Positions 33,162 through 41,303 of a DNA stretch of 64,000 nucleotides are shown here, piece after piece. Positions within the stretch are counted from its first letter, which is position 1; each line of letters starts with the position of its first letter. The stretch spans positions 10,532 to 74,531 of the forward strand of contig CAKTDC010000015.1 in NCBI GenBank assembly GCA_934541015.1, read 5' to 3'. The position numbers and the translations under genes were made by a program. The notes under the pieces were generated by a model that saw only the letters and a program-made list of their open reading frames with translations, did not search any database and was not told the origin of the DNA. This stretch comes from an uncultured Luteimonas sp. (GTDB lineage: Bacteria > Pseudomonadota > Gammaproteobacteria > Xanthomonadales > Xanthomonadaceae).

Positions 33162-33475
33162 GCGGACGGATCGGCTCCACGCACGAGCAATGGTGGCTGG
33201 CCACGCTGGGCCGCAGCGTGGTCTGGGCGCGGCTGCGCGTGCGCGAAGCCGGCACCGCCGAGGTCTTCGACAGCGACGGCAACACCCTGGTCTACGACAG
33301 CGAGGACACCGCGCGCGCGATGCTGCTCGACGCCGACTTCGTTGCCTTCGACGGCCTGGACCAAGCCGACGCGCTGGAGCGCGGCTTCGCCCTCGACGAG
33401 ATCTCGCCGCCGCAGGGCGGCAGCGACGAGGCGCTGCGCGCGCGCATGCTGCAGGTCCTGGGCGGACGGGCCTGA
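33158..33475 (+). CDS. Small cytoplasmic protein of unknown function
   Basis: A 105-aa acidic protein (RIGSTHEQWWLATLGRSVVW; EVFDSDGNTLVYDSEDTAR; LLDADFVAFDGLDQAD). No family recognised. It looks like a compact alpha/beta protein without membrane segments. It is coupled to the membrane protein upstream (ATGA overlap) and lies 3 bp before the PaiB-like gene, so the three probably form one operon. Such small genes appear conserved in xanthomonads as far as I remember, but I cannot name a function. Confidence 0.7.
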   Translation: MSGRIGSTHEQWWLATLGRSVVWARLRVREAGTAEVFDSDGNTLVYDSEDTARAMLLDADFVAFDGLDQADALERGFALDEISPPQGGSDEALRARMLQVLGGRA

Positions 33476-33478
33476 GGC

Positions 33479-34099
33479 ATGTTCACGCCGCGCGCCTTCG
33501 TCGAAACCGACCTGGCCCGGCTCGACGCGCTGATCGCGGCCGATCCCTTCATCACCCTGGTCACCACCGGCGACGATGGCGTCCCTTTCGCCTCGCACCT
33601 GCCCGTGCTGTACCGGCGCGACGGCGATGCGATCGTGATCGAAGGCCACTGGGCCCGGCCCAATCCGCAGTCGCGGCACGCCGGGCCGGCGCTGATGATC
33701 GTGCACGGGCCGCACGCCTACGTCTCGGCCAGCTGGTACCCGGACAAGGAGCCGGCGGCGCGCGCGCCGACCTGGAACTATGCCGTCGCCCACCTGTCCG
33801 GCGAACTGGAGCGTTACGACGACGAGGCCGGCCTTGCGGACCTGGTCTCGCGCCTGAGCGACCGCTTCGAGGCCGGCGTCGGCCAGTCCTGGCGCTTCGA
33901 GGTCGAGCGCGAGGACATGCGGGTGCAGCTGGGCGGAATCATTGGTTTCCGATTTGCGCCGACGCGGGTGGAGATGACGTTCAAGCTCAACCAGAACCAT
34001 CCGCGCGCCAACCGCGAGGCGGTGATCGACGCGCTGGAGCAGCTCGACGGCGCCGGCGGCCATGCCGTGGCCGGCCTGATGCGCGACTTCGAGCCATGA
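33479..34099 (+). CDS. PaiB-like FMN-binding protein
   Basis: A 206-aa flavin-binding split-barrel protein of the PaiB family (MFTPRAFVETDLARLDALI; PFASHLPVLY; GHWARPNPQ; VSASWYPDKEPAARAPTWNY). In Bacillus PaiB acts with PaiA in control of sporulation genes; in proteobacteria the role is unclear and may be oxidoreductase-like. The conserved C-terminal MTFKLNQNHPRANR motif is present. It is the last gene of the short operon 32856-34099. Confidence 0.88.
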   Translation: MFTPRAFVETDLARLDALIAADPFITLVTTGDDGVPFASHLPVLYRRDGDAIVIEGHWARPNPQSRHAGPALMIVHGPHAYVSASWYPDKEPAARAPTWNYAVAHLSGELERYDDEAGLADLVSRLSDRFEAGVGQSWRFEVEREDMRVQLGGIIGFRFAPTRVEMTFKLNQNHPRANREAVIDALEQLDGAGGHAVAGLMRDFEP

Positions 34100-34215
34100 G
34101 GCGGCGTTCCCGCGGGTGCCGGCCGCATCCGGCCGGGACCCCGCTACCGTAGCGGAACCGCAGCACCGCCAGCACAGCGGCGGCAAGTCCTGATCCCCGA
34201 TCCCGATCCCCGCCC

Positions 34216-35028
34216 ATGCCCGAAGGTCCCGAAATCCGCCGCGCCGCCGATCGTCTCGCCGAGGCCGTCGTCGGGAGGCCGCTGGTATCGGCCTGGTTCG
34301 GCTTCCCTGCGCTCAAGCGCTTCCAGAAGCAACTGCCCGGCCGCCGCATCGTCGCCATCGAGCCGCACGGCAAGGCCCTGCTCACCCGCTTCGACCACGG
34401 CTGGACGCTCTACAGTCACAACCAGCTCTACGGCGTGTGGAAGGTGGCCGCTGCCGGCGAGCGCCCGGATACCACCCGCTCGCTGCGGGTCGCGCTGGAA
34501 ACGGCGGACCGGGCAATCCTGCTCTATTCGGCCTCGGACGTGGCGATGTGGCGCGACGAAGACCTGCCGGCGCATCCGTTCCTCTCGAAGCTCGGCCCCG
34601 ACGTGCTCGACCCGGCGCTCGACGCCGCGGCGGTCGAAGCCCGCCTGCGCGACCCGCGCTTCTCCGGGCGCCGCCTCGACGGCCTGCTGCTCGACCAGGG
34701 CTTCCTCGCCGGCATGGGCAACTACCTGCGCGCCGAGGTGCTGTTCGAGGCCGGACTGTCGCCGTGCCTGCGCCCGCGCGACCTCGCCGCCGGCCAGCGT
34801 CTGCGCCTGGCCCATGCCCTGCTCGACGTGCCGCGCCTGAGCTATCGCACCCGCGGCATCGTGCCGGCGCGCGGCATGCGCGAGGACTACCTGAGCGACA
34901 CGCCGGAGGGCTTCCGCTTCCGCGTGTTCGACCGCGAAGGCCAGCCCTGCGTGCGCTGCGGCACGCCGATCGCGCGCGAGACCCTGGCCGGGCGCCGGCT
35001 CTACCGCTGCCCTGCCTGCCAGCCCTGA
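34216..35028 (+). CDS. nei: Endonuclease VIII (DNA glycosylase/AP lyase Nei)
   Basis: A 270-aa Fpg/Nei-family glycosylase that removes oxidised pyrimidines. The N-terminus PEGPEIRRAADRLA carries the catalytic Pro2 and Glu3, and the variant is Nei rather than MutM (PELPE). The helix-two-turn-helix region (LLLDQGFLAGMGNYLRAEVLFE) and a C-terminal zinc finger with C-x2-C ... C-x2-C (CVRCGTP ... YRCPAC) are complete. Just upstream is a short GATCCCCGATCCC-type array with no clear Shine-Dalgarno. The gene stands alone. Confidence 0.95.
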   Translation: MPEGPEIRRAADRLAEAVVGRPLVSAWFGFPALKRFQKQLPGRRIVAIEPHGKALLTRFDHGWTLYSHNQLYGVWKVAAAGERPDTTRSLRVALETADRAILLYSASDVAMWRDEDLPAHPFLSKLGPDVLDPALDAAAVEARLRDPRFSGRRLDGLLLDQGFLAGMGNYLRAEVLFEAGLSPCLRPRDLAAGQRLRLAHALLDVPRLSYRTRGIVPARGMREDYLSDTPEGFRFRVFDREGQPCVRCGTPIARETLAGRRLYRCPACQP

Positions 35029-35187
35029 GCCCGCCGGAGTCGGGTTAAGCTGAGGCGATGGACGGACCGCCGGCTATCCGATCTTCCCGCCCTTCCGGCC
35101 ACGACACCGGATGGCCGCCGCACGGCGGTGGCCAGGCTTCGACCATTGGGGGTCCCGGCCCAAGGATGACGGCAGGGCGGTCTCTGG

Positions 35188-35193
35188 GATAAT
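35188..35193 (+). promoter_or_regulatory. -10 element (GATAAT), leaderless start of the carbonic anhydrase gene
   Basis: GATAAT (5 of 6 to consensus), then six bases, then ATG at 35200. This would be the promoter of the can-ridA-haao-acmsd operon. Confidence 0.55.
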
Positions 35194-35199
35194 CGCGGC

Positions 35200-35874
35200 A
35201 TGGGCGAACTCGACACACTGCTGGGCCGCAACCGCGAATGGGCCGACCGCGTCTCCCGCGAAGACCCCGGCTTCTTCGACCGGCTGTCGACGCAGCAGTC
35301 GCCGAAGTACATGTGGATCGGCTGCTCCGACTCGCGGGTACCGGCCAACCAGATCCTCGGCCTCGACCCGGGCGAGGTGTTCGTGCACCGCAACATCGCC
35401 AACGTGATGTCGCACGGCGACCTCAACGCGCTGTCGGTGATCCAGTTCGCGGTCGACATCCTCAAGGTCGAGCACATCCTGCTGGTCGGCCACTACGGCT
35501 GCGGCGGCGTGGACGCGGCGCTGTCCGGCGCCCGCCTGGGACTGGCCGACAACTGGCTGCGCCACGTCTCCGACCTGGTCAAGAAGCACGTCGACCTGCT
35601 GGCCAGCATCGAGTCGGACGCCTTGCGCAATGCGCGCATGTGCGAACTCAACGCCATCGAGCAGGCCCTCAACGTCTGCGAGACCACCGTGGTCCAGGAC
35701 GCCTGGGCGCGCGGGCAGAAGCTCACCGTGCACGGCTGGGTCTATTCGCTCAACGACGGCCGCGTGCGCGAGCTGGGCATGGAGGTGTCCTCTCCGGACG
35801 ACGTCTACGCCACCTACCGCGCAGCGGTGGCCGCGGTGATCGAAGTCGCGGCCCGGGGCAGGCGCGATGGCTGA
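35200..35874 (+). CDS. can: Beta-class carbonic anhydrase
   Basis: A 224-aa zinc enzyme interconverting CO2 and bicarbonate. Zinc ligands Cys42, His98 and Cys101 (GCSDSR, GHYGCGG) and the Asp44/Arg46 dyad are all present. It matches the Can type of gammaproteobacteria in length. Its 3' end overlaps the RidA-like gene by 8 bp, so it heads the 3-hydroxyanthranilate operon; the ACMS decarboxylase three genes downstream releases CO2, which may explain the linkage (inference). Confidence 0.95.
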   Translation: MGELDTLLGRNREWADRVSREDPGFFDRLSTQQSPKYMWIGCSDSRVPANQILGLDPGEVFVHRNIANVMSHGDLNALSVIQFAVDILKVEHILLVGHYGCGGVDAALSGARLGLADNWLRHVSDLVKKHVDLLASIESDALRNARMCELNAIEQALNVCETTVVQDAWARGQKLTVHGWVYSLNDGRVRELGMEVSSPDDVYATYRAAVAAVIEVAARGRRDG

Positions 35875-36307
35875 AGCCGTGCACGCCGGTGCGGCGCCGA
35901 AGCCGGTCGGACGCTATCCGCATGCGCGCCGCGTCGGCCAGCTGCTGTTCCTGTCGGGCATCGGCCCGCGCGATCCGGCGACCGACGCCGTCCCCGGAAA
36001 CGTGGTCGACTCCGAAGGCCGGCTGGTCGCCCACGACATCGTCGCGCAGACCCGGTCGGTGTTCGCCAACGTGCGCACCGTGCTCGAGGCCAGCGGCGCG
36101 CGCTGGGAGGACCTGGTGGACGTCACCGTCTACCTGACCGACATGGCCGGCGACTTCGCCGGCTACAACGCGGTCTGGGCCGAACATTTCCCCGACGCGG
36201 CCACCGCTCCCTGCCGCACCACCCTCGGCATCGACGCCCTGCCCACGCCGATCGCCATCGAGCTCAAGTGCATCGCCGCCCTTCCCCCCGCGCCCGGGGA
36301 GGACTGA
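35867..36307 (+). CDS. RidA-family deaminase, probable 2-aminomuconate deaminase
   Basis: A 146-aa Rid/YjgF-family protein. The conserved Arg in the CRTTLGIDALPTP motif (family substrate-binding Arg) and IAIELKCIA at the end are present, and RVGQLLFLSGIGPRDPATD marks the N-terminal half. In bacterial kynurenine and nitrobenzoate pathways a Rid protein of this kind deaminates 2-aminomuconate. Because the gene lies directly before 3-hydroxyanthranilate dioxygenase and ACMS decarboxylase, that role is likely here. A general enamine/imine deaminase role is the alternative. Confidence 0.85.
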   Translation: MAEAVHAGAAPKPVGRYPHARRVGQLLFLSGIGPRDPATDAVPGNVVDSEGRLVAHDIVAQTRSVFANVRTVLEASGARWEDLVDVTVYLTDMAGDFAGYNAVWAEHFPDAATAPCRTTLGIDALPTPIAIELKCIAALPPAPGED

Positions 36308-36328
36308 GGCGCAAGCGAGGAGAACGCC

Positions 36329-36877
36329 ATGATCCCCGGACCGATCAACTTCCAGCAGTGGATCGAAGACCACCGCCATCTGCTCAAGCCGCCGGTCGGC
36401 AACAAGTGCATCTACGACGGCGACTTCATCGTCATGGTGGTTGGCGGCCCCAACGCCCGCACCGACTACCACTGGGAAGAAGGCCCCGAGTGGTTCCACC
36501 AGCTCGAGGGCGAGATGGTGCTGCGCATCCAGGAGGATGGAAAGATCCGCGACATTCCGATCCGCGCCGGCGAGACCTTCCTGCTGCCGCCGCGCGTGCC
36601 GCACTCGCCGCAGCGCGCCGAAGGCTCCATCGGCCTGGTGATCGAACGCCGGCGCCTGCCGCACGAGGACGACGGCCTGCTCTGGTTCTGCGAGCGCTGC
36701 AACGAAAAGGTCTACGAGGAGTATTTCCACCTCGACGACATCGAGCAGGACTTCTTCCGCGTCTTCGAGACCTTCTACCGCAGCGACGACCTGCGCACCT
36801 GCAGGGCCTGCGGCCACCTCAATCCGCGGCCGACGCGCTACGAGATGCAGGCCGATTCGCAGGCCGACATCACCTGA
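36329..36877 (+). CDS. nbaC: 3-hydroxyanthranilate 3,4-dioxygenase
   Basis: A 182-aa cupin dioxygenase that opens the ring of 3-hydroxyanthranilate to give 2-amino-3-carboxymuconate semialdehyde. Iron ligands by family alignment are His48, Glu54 and His92, with substrate-binding Arg44 and Arg96. The bacterial C-terminal rubredoxin-like iron site is intact (Cys121, Cys124, Cys158, Cys161 in CERC and CRAC). GAGGAG precedes the ATG. It lies between the RidA-like gene and ACMS decarboxylase. The symbol follows Pseudomonas nbaC; haaO is also used. Confidence 0.95.
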   Translation: MIPGPINFQQWIEDHRHLLKPPVGNKCIYDGDFIVMVVGGPNARTDYHWEEGPEWFHQLEGEMVLRIQEDGKIRDIPIRAGETFLLPPRVPHSPQRAEGSIGLVIERRRLPHEDDGLLWFCERCNEKVYEEYFHLDDIEQDFFRVFETFYRSDDLRTCRACGHLNPRPTRYEMQADSQADIT

Positions 36878-36888
36878 CGGCGACGGCC

Positions 36889-37920
36889 ATGCTCAAGATC
36901 GACATCCACGCCCACTACCTGCCGCGCGACTGGCCGGATCTGGCGAAGAAGTACGGCGAGGCCCGCTTCCCGGTGATCCACCACACCGACGACGGCCGCC
37001 ACCGGATCTACAAGGACGGCAAGTTCTTCCGCGAGATCTGGTCCAAGACCTGGGATCCGCAGGAGCGCATCGACGACTACGCGCGCTTCGGGGTGCAGGT
37101 GCAGGTGATCAGCACGGTGCCGGTGATGTTCAGCTACTGGGCCAGGCCTGCGCACGCGCTGGAGCTGCACCAGGCGCTCAACGACCACATGGCCGCGACC
37201 TGCCGCGACTTCCCGCGCCACTACGCCGGGATCGGCACCGTGCCGCTGCAGTCGCCGCGGCTGGCGGTGCAGGAGCTCGAGCGCTGCATGGACCAGCTCG
37301 GCCTGCAGGGCGTGCAGATCGGATCGCACGTGCAGCTGCCCGATGGCCATCACTGGAACCTCGACGCGCCGGAGCTGTTCCCGTTCTTCGAGGCGGCGGC
37401 CGACCTCGGCGCAGCGATCCTGGTGCACCCCTGGGACATGATGGGCACCGGCACGATGCCGAAGTACTGGCTGCCGTGGCTGGTGGGCATGCCCGCCGAG
37501 CAGTCGCGCGCGGCCTGCTGCCTGGTGTTCGGTGGCGTGCTGGAGCGGCTGCCGAAGCTGAAGGTGTGCATGGCCCACGGCGGCGGCAGCTTCCCCTACA
37601 CCATCGGCCGCATCGAGCACGGCTTCAACATGCGGCCCGACCTCGTCGCCACCGACAATCCGCGCAACCCCCGCGACTACCTGCGCCGGCTCTACTTCGA
37701 TTCCTGGGTCGCCGATCCGCGTGCGCTGCGCTACCTGCTCGACACCTGCGGCGTCGACCGGGTGATGCTGGGCACCGACTACCCCTTCCCGCTGGGCGAG
37801 CAGGAGCCCGGCGCCGGGATCGAGCAGATCGCGCTGGACGCCGCGGCCAGGGCGCGCCTGTACCACGGCACCGCGCTGGAATGGCTGGGTCTTCCCCTCT
37901 CCCGCTTCGCTCACCCGTAG
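36889..37920 (+). CDS. nbaD: 2-amino-3-carboxymuconate-6-semialdehyde decarboxylase (ACMSD)
   Basis: A 343-aa amidohydrolase-family zinc decarboxylase that converts ACMS to 2-aminomuconate semialdehyde, releasing CO2 and diverting flux from quinolinate. The metal-binding HxH is at residues 7-9 (DIHAHY); further ligands lie in ILVHPWDMMG and in MLGTDYPFPLGE. The KVCMAHGGGSFPYTIGRIEHG block is typical. ATG 36889, 12 bp after the dioxygenase stop, is chosen; the open frame further upstream is a shadow. It ends the can-ridA-haao-acmsd operon. Confidence 0.95.
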   Translation: MLKIDIHAHYLPRDWPDLAKKYGEARFPVIHHTDDGRHRIYKDGKFFREIWSKTWDPQERIDDYARFGVQVQVISTVPVMFSYWARPAHALELHQALNDHMAATCRDFPRHYAGIGTVPLQSPRLAVQELERCMDQLGLQGVQIGSHVQLPDGHHWNLDAPELFPFFEAAADLGAAILVHPWDMMGTGTMPKYWLPWLVGMPAEQSRAACCLVFGGVLERLPKLKVCMAHGGGSFPYTIGRIEHGFNMRPDLVATDNPRNPRDYLRRLYFDSWVADPRALRYLLDTCGVDRVMLGTDYPFPLGEQEPGAGIEQIALDAAARARLYHGTALEWLGLPLSRFAHP

Positions 37921-38010
37921 GCGCCGTCGCGCGACCGGGCGCCGCCAGATCGCGCCTGGCGGTGCTCCTGCAGCGGCGGATCCGCGCGCGCAGGCGCGCC
38001 GCCACCGGAG

Positions 38011-39027
38011 TCATTCCCGCGCGGGCCGCACCCGGTCGTTGCTGAGCAGGAAGCCGTCTTCCACGCGCGACCACCACAGGTAGCGCTTGCGTTCCATCGC
38101 GGCCAGGCGCCACGGCAGCGCCCGGCTGGTGCGGATGTCGTATTCGGCGGTGTCCTGCACGTGGATGTGGAGATGCGCGAAGTCGGAATTCCCGGAGTTG
38201 CCGGCTTCCGCGATCACCTGTCCGGCACGAACCCTGTCTCCCGCCGCGACCTGCACGCTGCCCTGGCGGAAATGCGCCAGGGCCACGTAGCGTCCTTCGT
38301 CGATGCGGATGACGACGTGGTTGCCGGGCAGCACCCTGCGGCTCGCACCATCGGCATGGCCATCCACGGCCACCACCACCTCGCCGTCCACCGGCGCCAG
38401 CACCGGCGTACCGAACGTGCAGGAATCCTCCTGCCTGGCACCGTCCTCCCGGAACAGCCGGCCGTCATCGCATACGGCGGCCAGGTCGGCGGCATATTTC
38501 TGCGAGGGGATGCGATCGTGGTGGTTGGTCGCGCCGCTGGCCCCGGCTCCGGCAGCCGCCCACTCGCCGGCGAACGGCACCCTGTCCAGCACCACGCTGT
38601 CGGCAACGGGCGGATAGTCGAAGGCGCGCCACGCCGCCTGCACCAGCAGCAGGCCCAGCGCTCCGGCCGCCAGCGCCACCACGGTGCCCGACCACCACAG
38701 CCAGCGGCGGACCGCTCCGGGTCCGCGCAAGGAGATGGTGATTTCCACGGCGAAGTATCCGACCAGCGCCAGGGCCAGGAGAGCCTGCAGATGCGCTGGC
38801 ATGAACATCGTGCCGCGCTGCAGCACGAACAGGAACTGCAGCAGGCCCAGCGCGCACAGCAGCAGCGCGCCCGCGCGCAGCCACATGGACAGGCGCAGGA
38901 ACACCGGCTTCGCGCCTGCCCGGGCGCCACGCCCCCTCCACGCCCAGGCTCCCCGCCCGACCAGCAGCAGCGAGAACAGGGCGATGCCCGCAAGCGCCGC
39001 AGTACGCATGACCGTTTCGAACTCCAT
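38011..39027 (-). CDS. Membrane-anchored M23-family metallopeptidase
   Basis: A 338-aa protein with four hydrophobic segments in its N-terminal half (about 8-24, 49-70, 78-95 and 107-130). A LytM/M23 domain follows, with NHHDRIPSQKYAADL, GTPVLAPVDGEVVVAVDG, GNHVVIRIDEG, and the HxH motif in FAHLHIHVQD. Such enzymes cut peptidoglycan cross-links or act as regulators when degenerate; here zinc-ligand candidates in NHHDR and HLHIH look intact. GGAGGGGG lies 5 nt before ATG 39027. It is oriented against the two kynurenine gene blocks and separates them. Confidence 0.85.
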   Translation of the reverse strand: MEFETVMRTAALAGIALFSLLLVGRGAWAWRGRGARAGAKPVFLRLSMWLRAGALLLCALGLLQFLFVLQRGTMFMPAHLQALLALALVGYFAVEITISLRGPGAVRRWLWWSGTVVALAAGALGLLLVQAAWRAFDYPPVADSVVLDRVPFAGEWAAAGAGASGATNHHDRIPSQKYAADLAAVCDDGRLFREDGARQEDSCTFGTPVLAPVDGEVVVAVDGHADGASRRVLPGNHVVIRIDEGRYVALAHFRQGSVQVAAGDRVRAGQVIAEAGNSGNSDFAHLHIHVQDTAEYDIRTSRALPWRLAAMERKRYLWWSRVEDGFLLSNDRVRPARE

Positions 39028-39253
39028 CGAACCCCCTCCGGCGTGACCTGCGGTTCTGTACAGGTTCTCTCCCAAGTGCGGGGAGGATCATCAGTTCCAC
39101 CGTCGGAACGACGCCGCGCCCTGCCGGCCGGGGATCGCTCTTGGCTCGGTCAGGGCCGCTCCGCGGTCCGGCCCGGCGCAGCACGCCGGGCGTTCGCACG
39201 GACGCGCGGCATGCGGCGCAAGCGGTCCGTACTCACCCTGCCCTGACTCGCGC

Positions 39254-39273
39254 GCAAAACATCCATGTTTTGC
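39254..39273. repeat. Inverted repeat GCAAAACAT-CC-ATGTTTTGC
   Basis: A perfect 9-bp inverted repeat with a 2-bp spacer, AT-rich in a GC-rich spacer. It is compatible with a dimeric-repressor operator or with a piece of a dispersed repeat. Confidence 0.6.
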
Positions 39274-39383
39274 TTGGCCGCGACCCCCGGCCGCCAGGAC
39301 GCGGCTCATTGCTGCGACAGGTTCGACGCTCCGGTGGAGTGAGCCTTGCTGCTGGAACGAAGCCGCGTCATTGACGAATCGAT

Positions 39384-39427
39384 GGGTCGCCCCGGGCCGG
39401 GGAGCAATCCCCGGCCCGGGGCGACCC
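39384..39427. repeat. Perfect 20-bp stem hairpin with GCAA loop
   Basis: Positions 39384-39403 and 39408-39427 are exact reverse complements; the loop at 39404-39407 is GCAA (GNRA type) on the plus strand. There is no T-run on either side, so it is not a standard intrinsic terminator for either neighbour. Confidence 0.85.
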
Positions 39428-39551
39428 TCTGTCCGCAAGCCCTGATCCAGTTCTGCACTTGTGATTCCCCCGCACCCGGGAGAAGAACCTCTTTATAGCG
39501 CACCGGGCCACGAGCGCCTAGTTCCGGCCCGTGTCAGCCCGGCAACCGGCC

Positions 39552-39557
39552 TACAAT
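39552..39557 (+). promoter_or_regulatory. -10 element (TACAAT), leaderless start of kynU
   Basis: TACAAT, then six bases, then ATG at 39564. Confidence 0.55.
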
Positions 39558-39563
39558 GCGCAA

Positions 39564-40835
39564 ATGGCAGACCCCTGTTCCGAGGCCCACGCACAGGCGC
39601 TGGACGCGGCCGATCCGCTGCGCCACTTCCGCGACGAATTCCTGATCCCCCGCCACCGCGGTCGCGAGCAGGCCTACTTCTGCGGCAACTCGCTTGGCCT
39701 GCAGCCCAGGGGCGCGCGGGCGCACGTCGAGGAAGTGCTGGACAAGTGGGCGACAGAAGCGGTCGAGGGCCACTTCACGGGCCAGGCGCAGTGGATGCCC
39801 TACCACGAGCTGGTGCGCGAGCCGCTGGCGCAGGTCGTTGGCGCCCTGCCGTCGGAGGTGGTGGCGATGAACTCGCTGACCGCCAACCTGCATCTGATGA
39901 TGGTCAGCTTCTACCAGCCGACCATCGAGCGCACCGCGATCCTGGTGGAGGCCGGAGCCTTTCCCTCCGACCGCTACGCCGTGGAGTCGCAGCTGAAATA
40001 CCGCGGCCTCCCGCCCCACCTGACCCTGATCGAGGTCGAGCCCGACACTGCCGACGGCACGTTCTCGATGGAAACCATCGAGCGCGCGATCCGCGAGAAC
40101 GGCAGGCGCCTGGCGCTGGTGCTCTGGCCGGGCGTGCAGTACCGCACCGGGCAGGCCTTCGACCTGAAGGAGATCGCGCGCATCGCGCACGCGGCCGGCG
40201 CCCTGGCCGGCTTCGACCTCGCCCACGCGGCCGGCAACCTGCCGCTGCAGCTGCACGACAGCGGCGCCGACTTCGCGGTCTGGTGCCACTACAAGTACAT
40301 GAACGCGGGGCCCGGCGCCGTTGCCGGCTGCTTCGTGCACGAACGCCACGCGCGCACGGAGCGGCCCCGCTTCGCCGGCTGGTGGGGGCACGAGCAGGCG
40401 ACGCGCTTCCGCATGGGCCCGGAATTCGTACCCACTCCCGGTGCCGACGGCTGGCAGCTGAGCAACCCGCCGATCCTGGGCCTGGCGCCGCTGCGCGCCT
40501 CGCTCGACCTGTTCGCGCGGGCGGGCATGTCCGGACTGCGGGCGAAATCGGAACGATTGACCGGCTATCTGGAAACGCTGATCGACGCGCGCCTGCGCGA
40601 CACCCTGGAGGTGATCACCCCGCGCGATCGGGCGCAGCGCGGCTGCCAGCTCTCGCTGCGCGTGACCGGCGGCCGCGAGCGCGGCCGCGCGCTGTTCGAG
40701 TTCCTCGGCGCGCAGGGCATCGTCGGCGACTGGCGCGAGCCGGACGTGATCCGCATTTCCCCCGCCCCGCTCTACAACACCCACGGCGACGTGCTGCGCT
40801 TCGCGCAGGCGGCCGAGACGTGGCGGAAATCATGA
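39564..40835 (+). CDS. kynU: Kynureninase
   Basis: A 423-aa PLP enzyme that cleaves kynurenine to anthranilate, or 3-hydroxykynurenine to 3-hydroxyanthranilate, plus alanine. The PLP-binding lysine is Lys244 in CHYKYMNAGPG. AYFCGNSLGLQPRGAR, MNSLTANLHLMM and GFDLAHAAGN are typical. ATG 39564 is chosen over the in-frame codon at 39531 because homology begins at ADPCSEAHA and the TACAAT box lies between the two. Followed by the GIY-YIG cassette and kmo; given kmo, the physiological substrate is likely 3-hydroxykynurenine. Confidence 0.95.
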   Translation: MADPCSEAHAQALDAADPLRHFRDEFLIPRHRGREQAYFCGNSLGLQPRGARAHVEEVLDKWATEAVEGHFTGQAQWMPYHELVREPLAQVVGALPSEVVAMNSLTANLHLMMVSFYQPTIERTAILVEAGAFPSDRYAVESQLKYRGLPPHLTLIEVEPDTADGTFSMETIERAIRENGRRLALVLWPGVQYRTGQAFDLKEIARIAHAAGALAGFDLAHAAGNLPLQLHDSGADFAVWCHYKYMNAGPGAVAGCFVHERHARTERPRFAGWWGHEQATRFRMGPEFVPTPGADGWQLSNPPILGLAPLRASLDLFARAGMSGLRAKSERLTGYLETLIDARLRDTLEVITPRDRAQRGCQLSLRVTGGRERGRALFEFLGAQGIVGDWREPDVIRISPAPLYNTHGDVLRFAQAAETWRKS

Positions 40836-40862
40836 TCGAACTTCCTGTCCTGATATCCGTCG

Positions 40863-40880
40863 TTCCCGCGAAGGCGGAAA
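40863..40880. repeat. Degenerate palindromic repeat after kynU (R1)
   Basis: TTCCCGCGAAGGCGGAAA, a near copy of the palindrome at 12101-12118 with one base lost in the right arm. It lies 27 bp after the kynU stop and 60 bp before the left boundary of the GIY-YIG cassette. Confidence 0.6.
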
Positions 40881-40921
40881 CCCGTCGGCGGGCCTCCCGG
40901 GAAGGGACGGATAGTGTTGCC

Positions 40922-40958
40922 GTCGTCCCCGCGCAGGCGGGGACCCAGCGTCTTTGCC
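40922..40958. repeat. Left inverted repeat of the GIY-YIG cassette (R2)
   Basis: A 37-bp sequence containing the perfect palindrome GTCCCC-N8-GGGGAC (40925-40944) and then an ACCCAGCGTCTTTGCC-type tail pointing toward the gene. Its reverse complement recurs at 41268-41304 with 35 of 37 identities. Confidence 0.85.
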
Positions 40959-40967
40959 AAGGAGGGA

Positions 40968-41303
40968 ATGACCTTGGACAAGCAACCTGCCGTCTACATC
41001 CTGTCCAGCCGCAGGAACGGCACCCTGTACGTTGGCGTCACCAGCGACTTGATCAGCCGAGTCTGGCAGCATCGCAACCATCTTGCGCCGGGATTCACGG
41101 ACCAATACGGCGTGACGCTCCCGGTGTGGTACGAACTGCACGACACGATGGAGAGCGCCATCATTCGTGAAAAGCGGCTGAAGAAGTGGAACCGGGACTG
41201 GAAGATCCGCCTGATCGAGGAATCCAACCCGTACTGGAACGACCTTTGGTCGCATGTTTCGGACCAGGGCCAAGACGCTGGGTCCCCGCCTGCGCGGGGA
41301 TGA
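40968..41303 (+). CDS. GIY-YIG family nuclease in a repeat-bounded cassette
   Basis: A 111-aa single-domain GIY-YIG protein (UPF0213/YhbQ-like). The GIY motif appears as VYIL (9-12) and the YIG as YVG (21-23), with Arg in LISRVWQHR and the family motif MESAIIREKRLKKWNR containing a conserved Glu. GGAGGGA lies just before the ATG at 40968. The gene sits between 37-bp inverted repeats, and its last 11 codons and stop are encoded by the right repeat. It separates kynU from kmo, which otherwise would be adjacent. Single-domain GIY-YIG genes next to such palindromes are common in proteobacteria from memory; whether the protein mobilises the repeats is untested. Confidence 0.88.
   Translation: MTLDKQPAVYILSSRRNGTLYVGVTSDLISRVWQHRNHLAPGFTDQYGVTLPVWYELHDTMESAIIREKRLKKWNRDWKIRLIEESNPYWNDLWSHVSDQGQDAGSPPARG

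Larger units (their letters stand above)
39063..39489. repeat. Possible mobile or composite repeat element between the M23 gene and kynU
   Basis: The segment is bounded by inverted copies of a 20-30 bp sequence: GGTTCTCTCCCAAGTGCGGGGA at 39063-39084 (given here as its two halves, GGTTCTCTCCC and AAGTGCGGGGA) and its reverse-complement relative at 39458-39489. A third copy is at 24059-24088. Inside are a 9-bp palindrome and a 20-bp perfect hairpin. No supported reading frame is inside. It could be a MITE-like element or a chance cluster of unrelated repeats. Confidence 0.45.

Noticed and set aside
39091-39438. A 115-codon minus-strand frame in the spacer before kynU
   Set aside because: It runs through the perfect hairpin and the repeats, has no ribosome binding site and no recognisable protein pattern.
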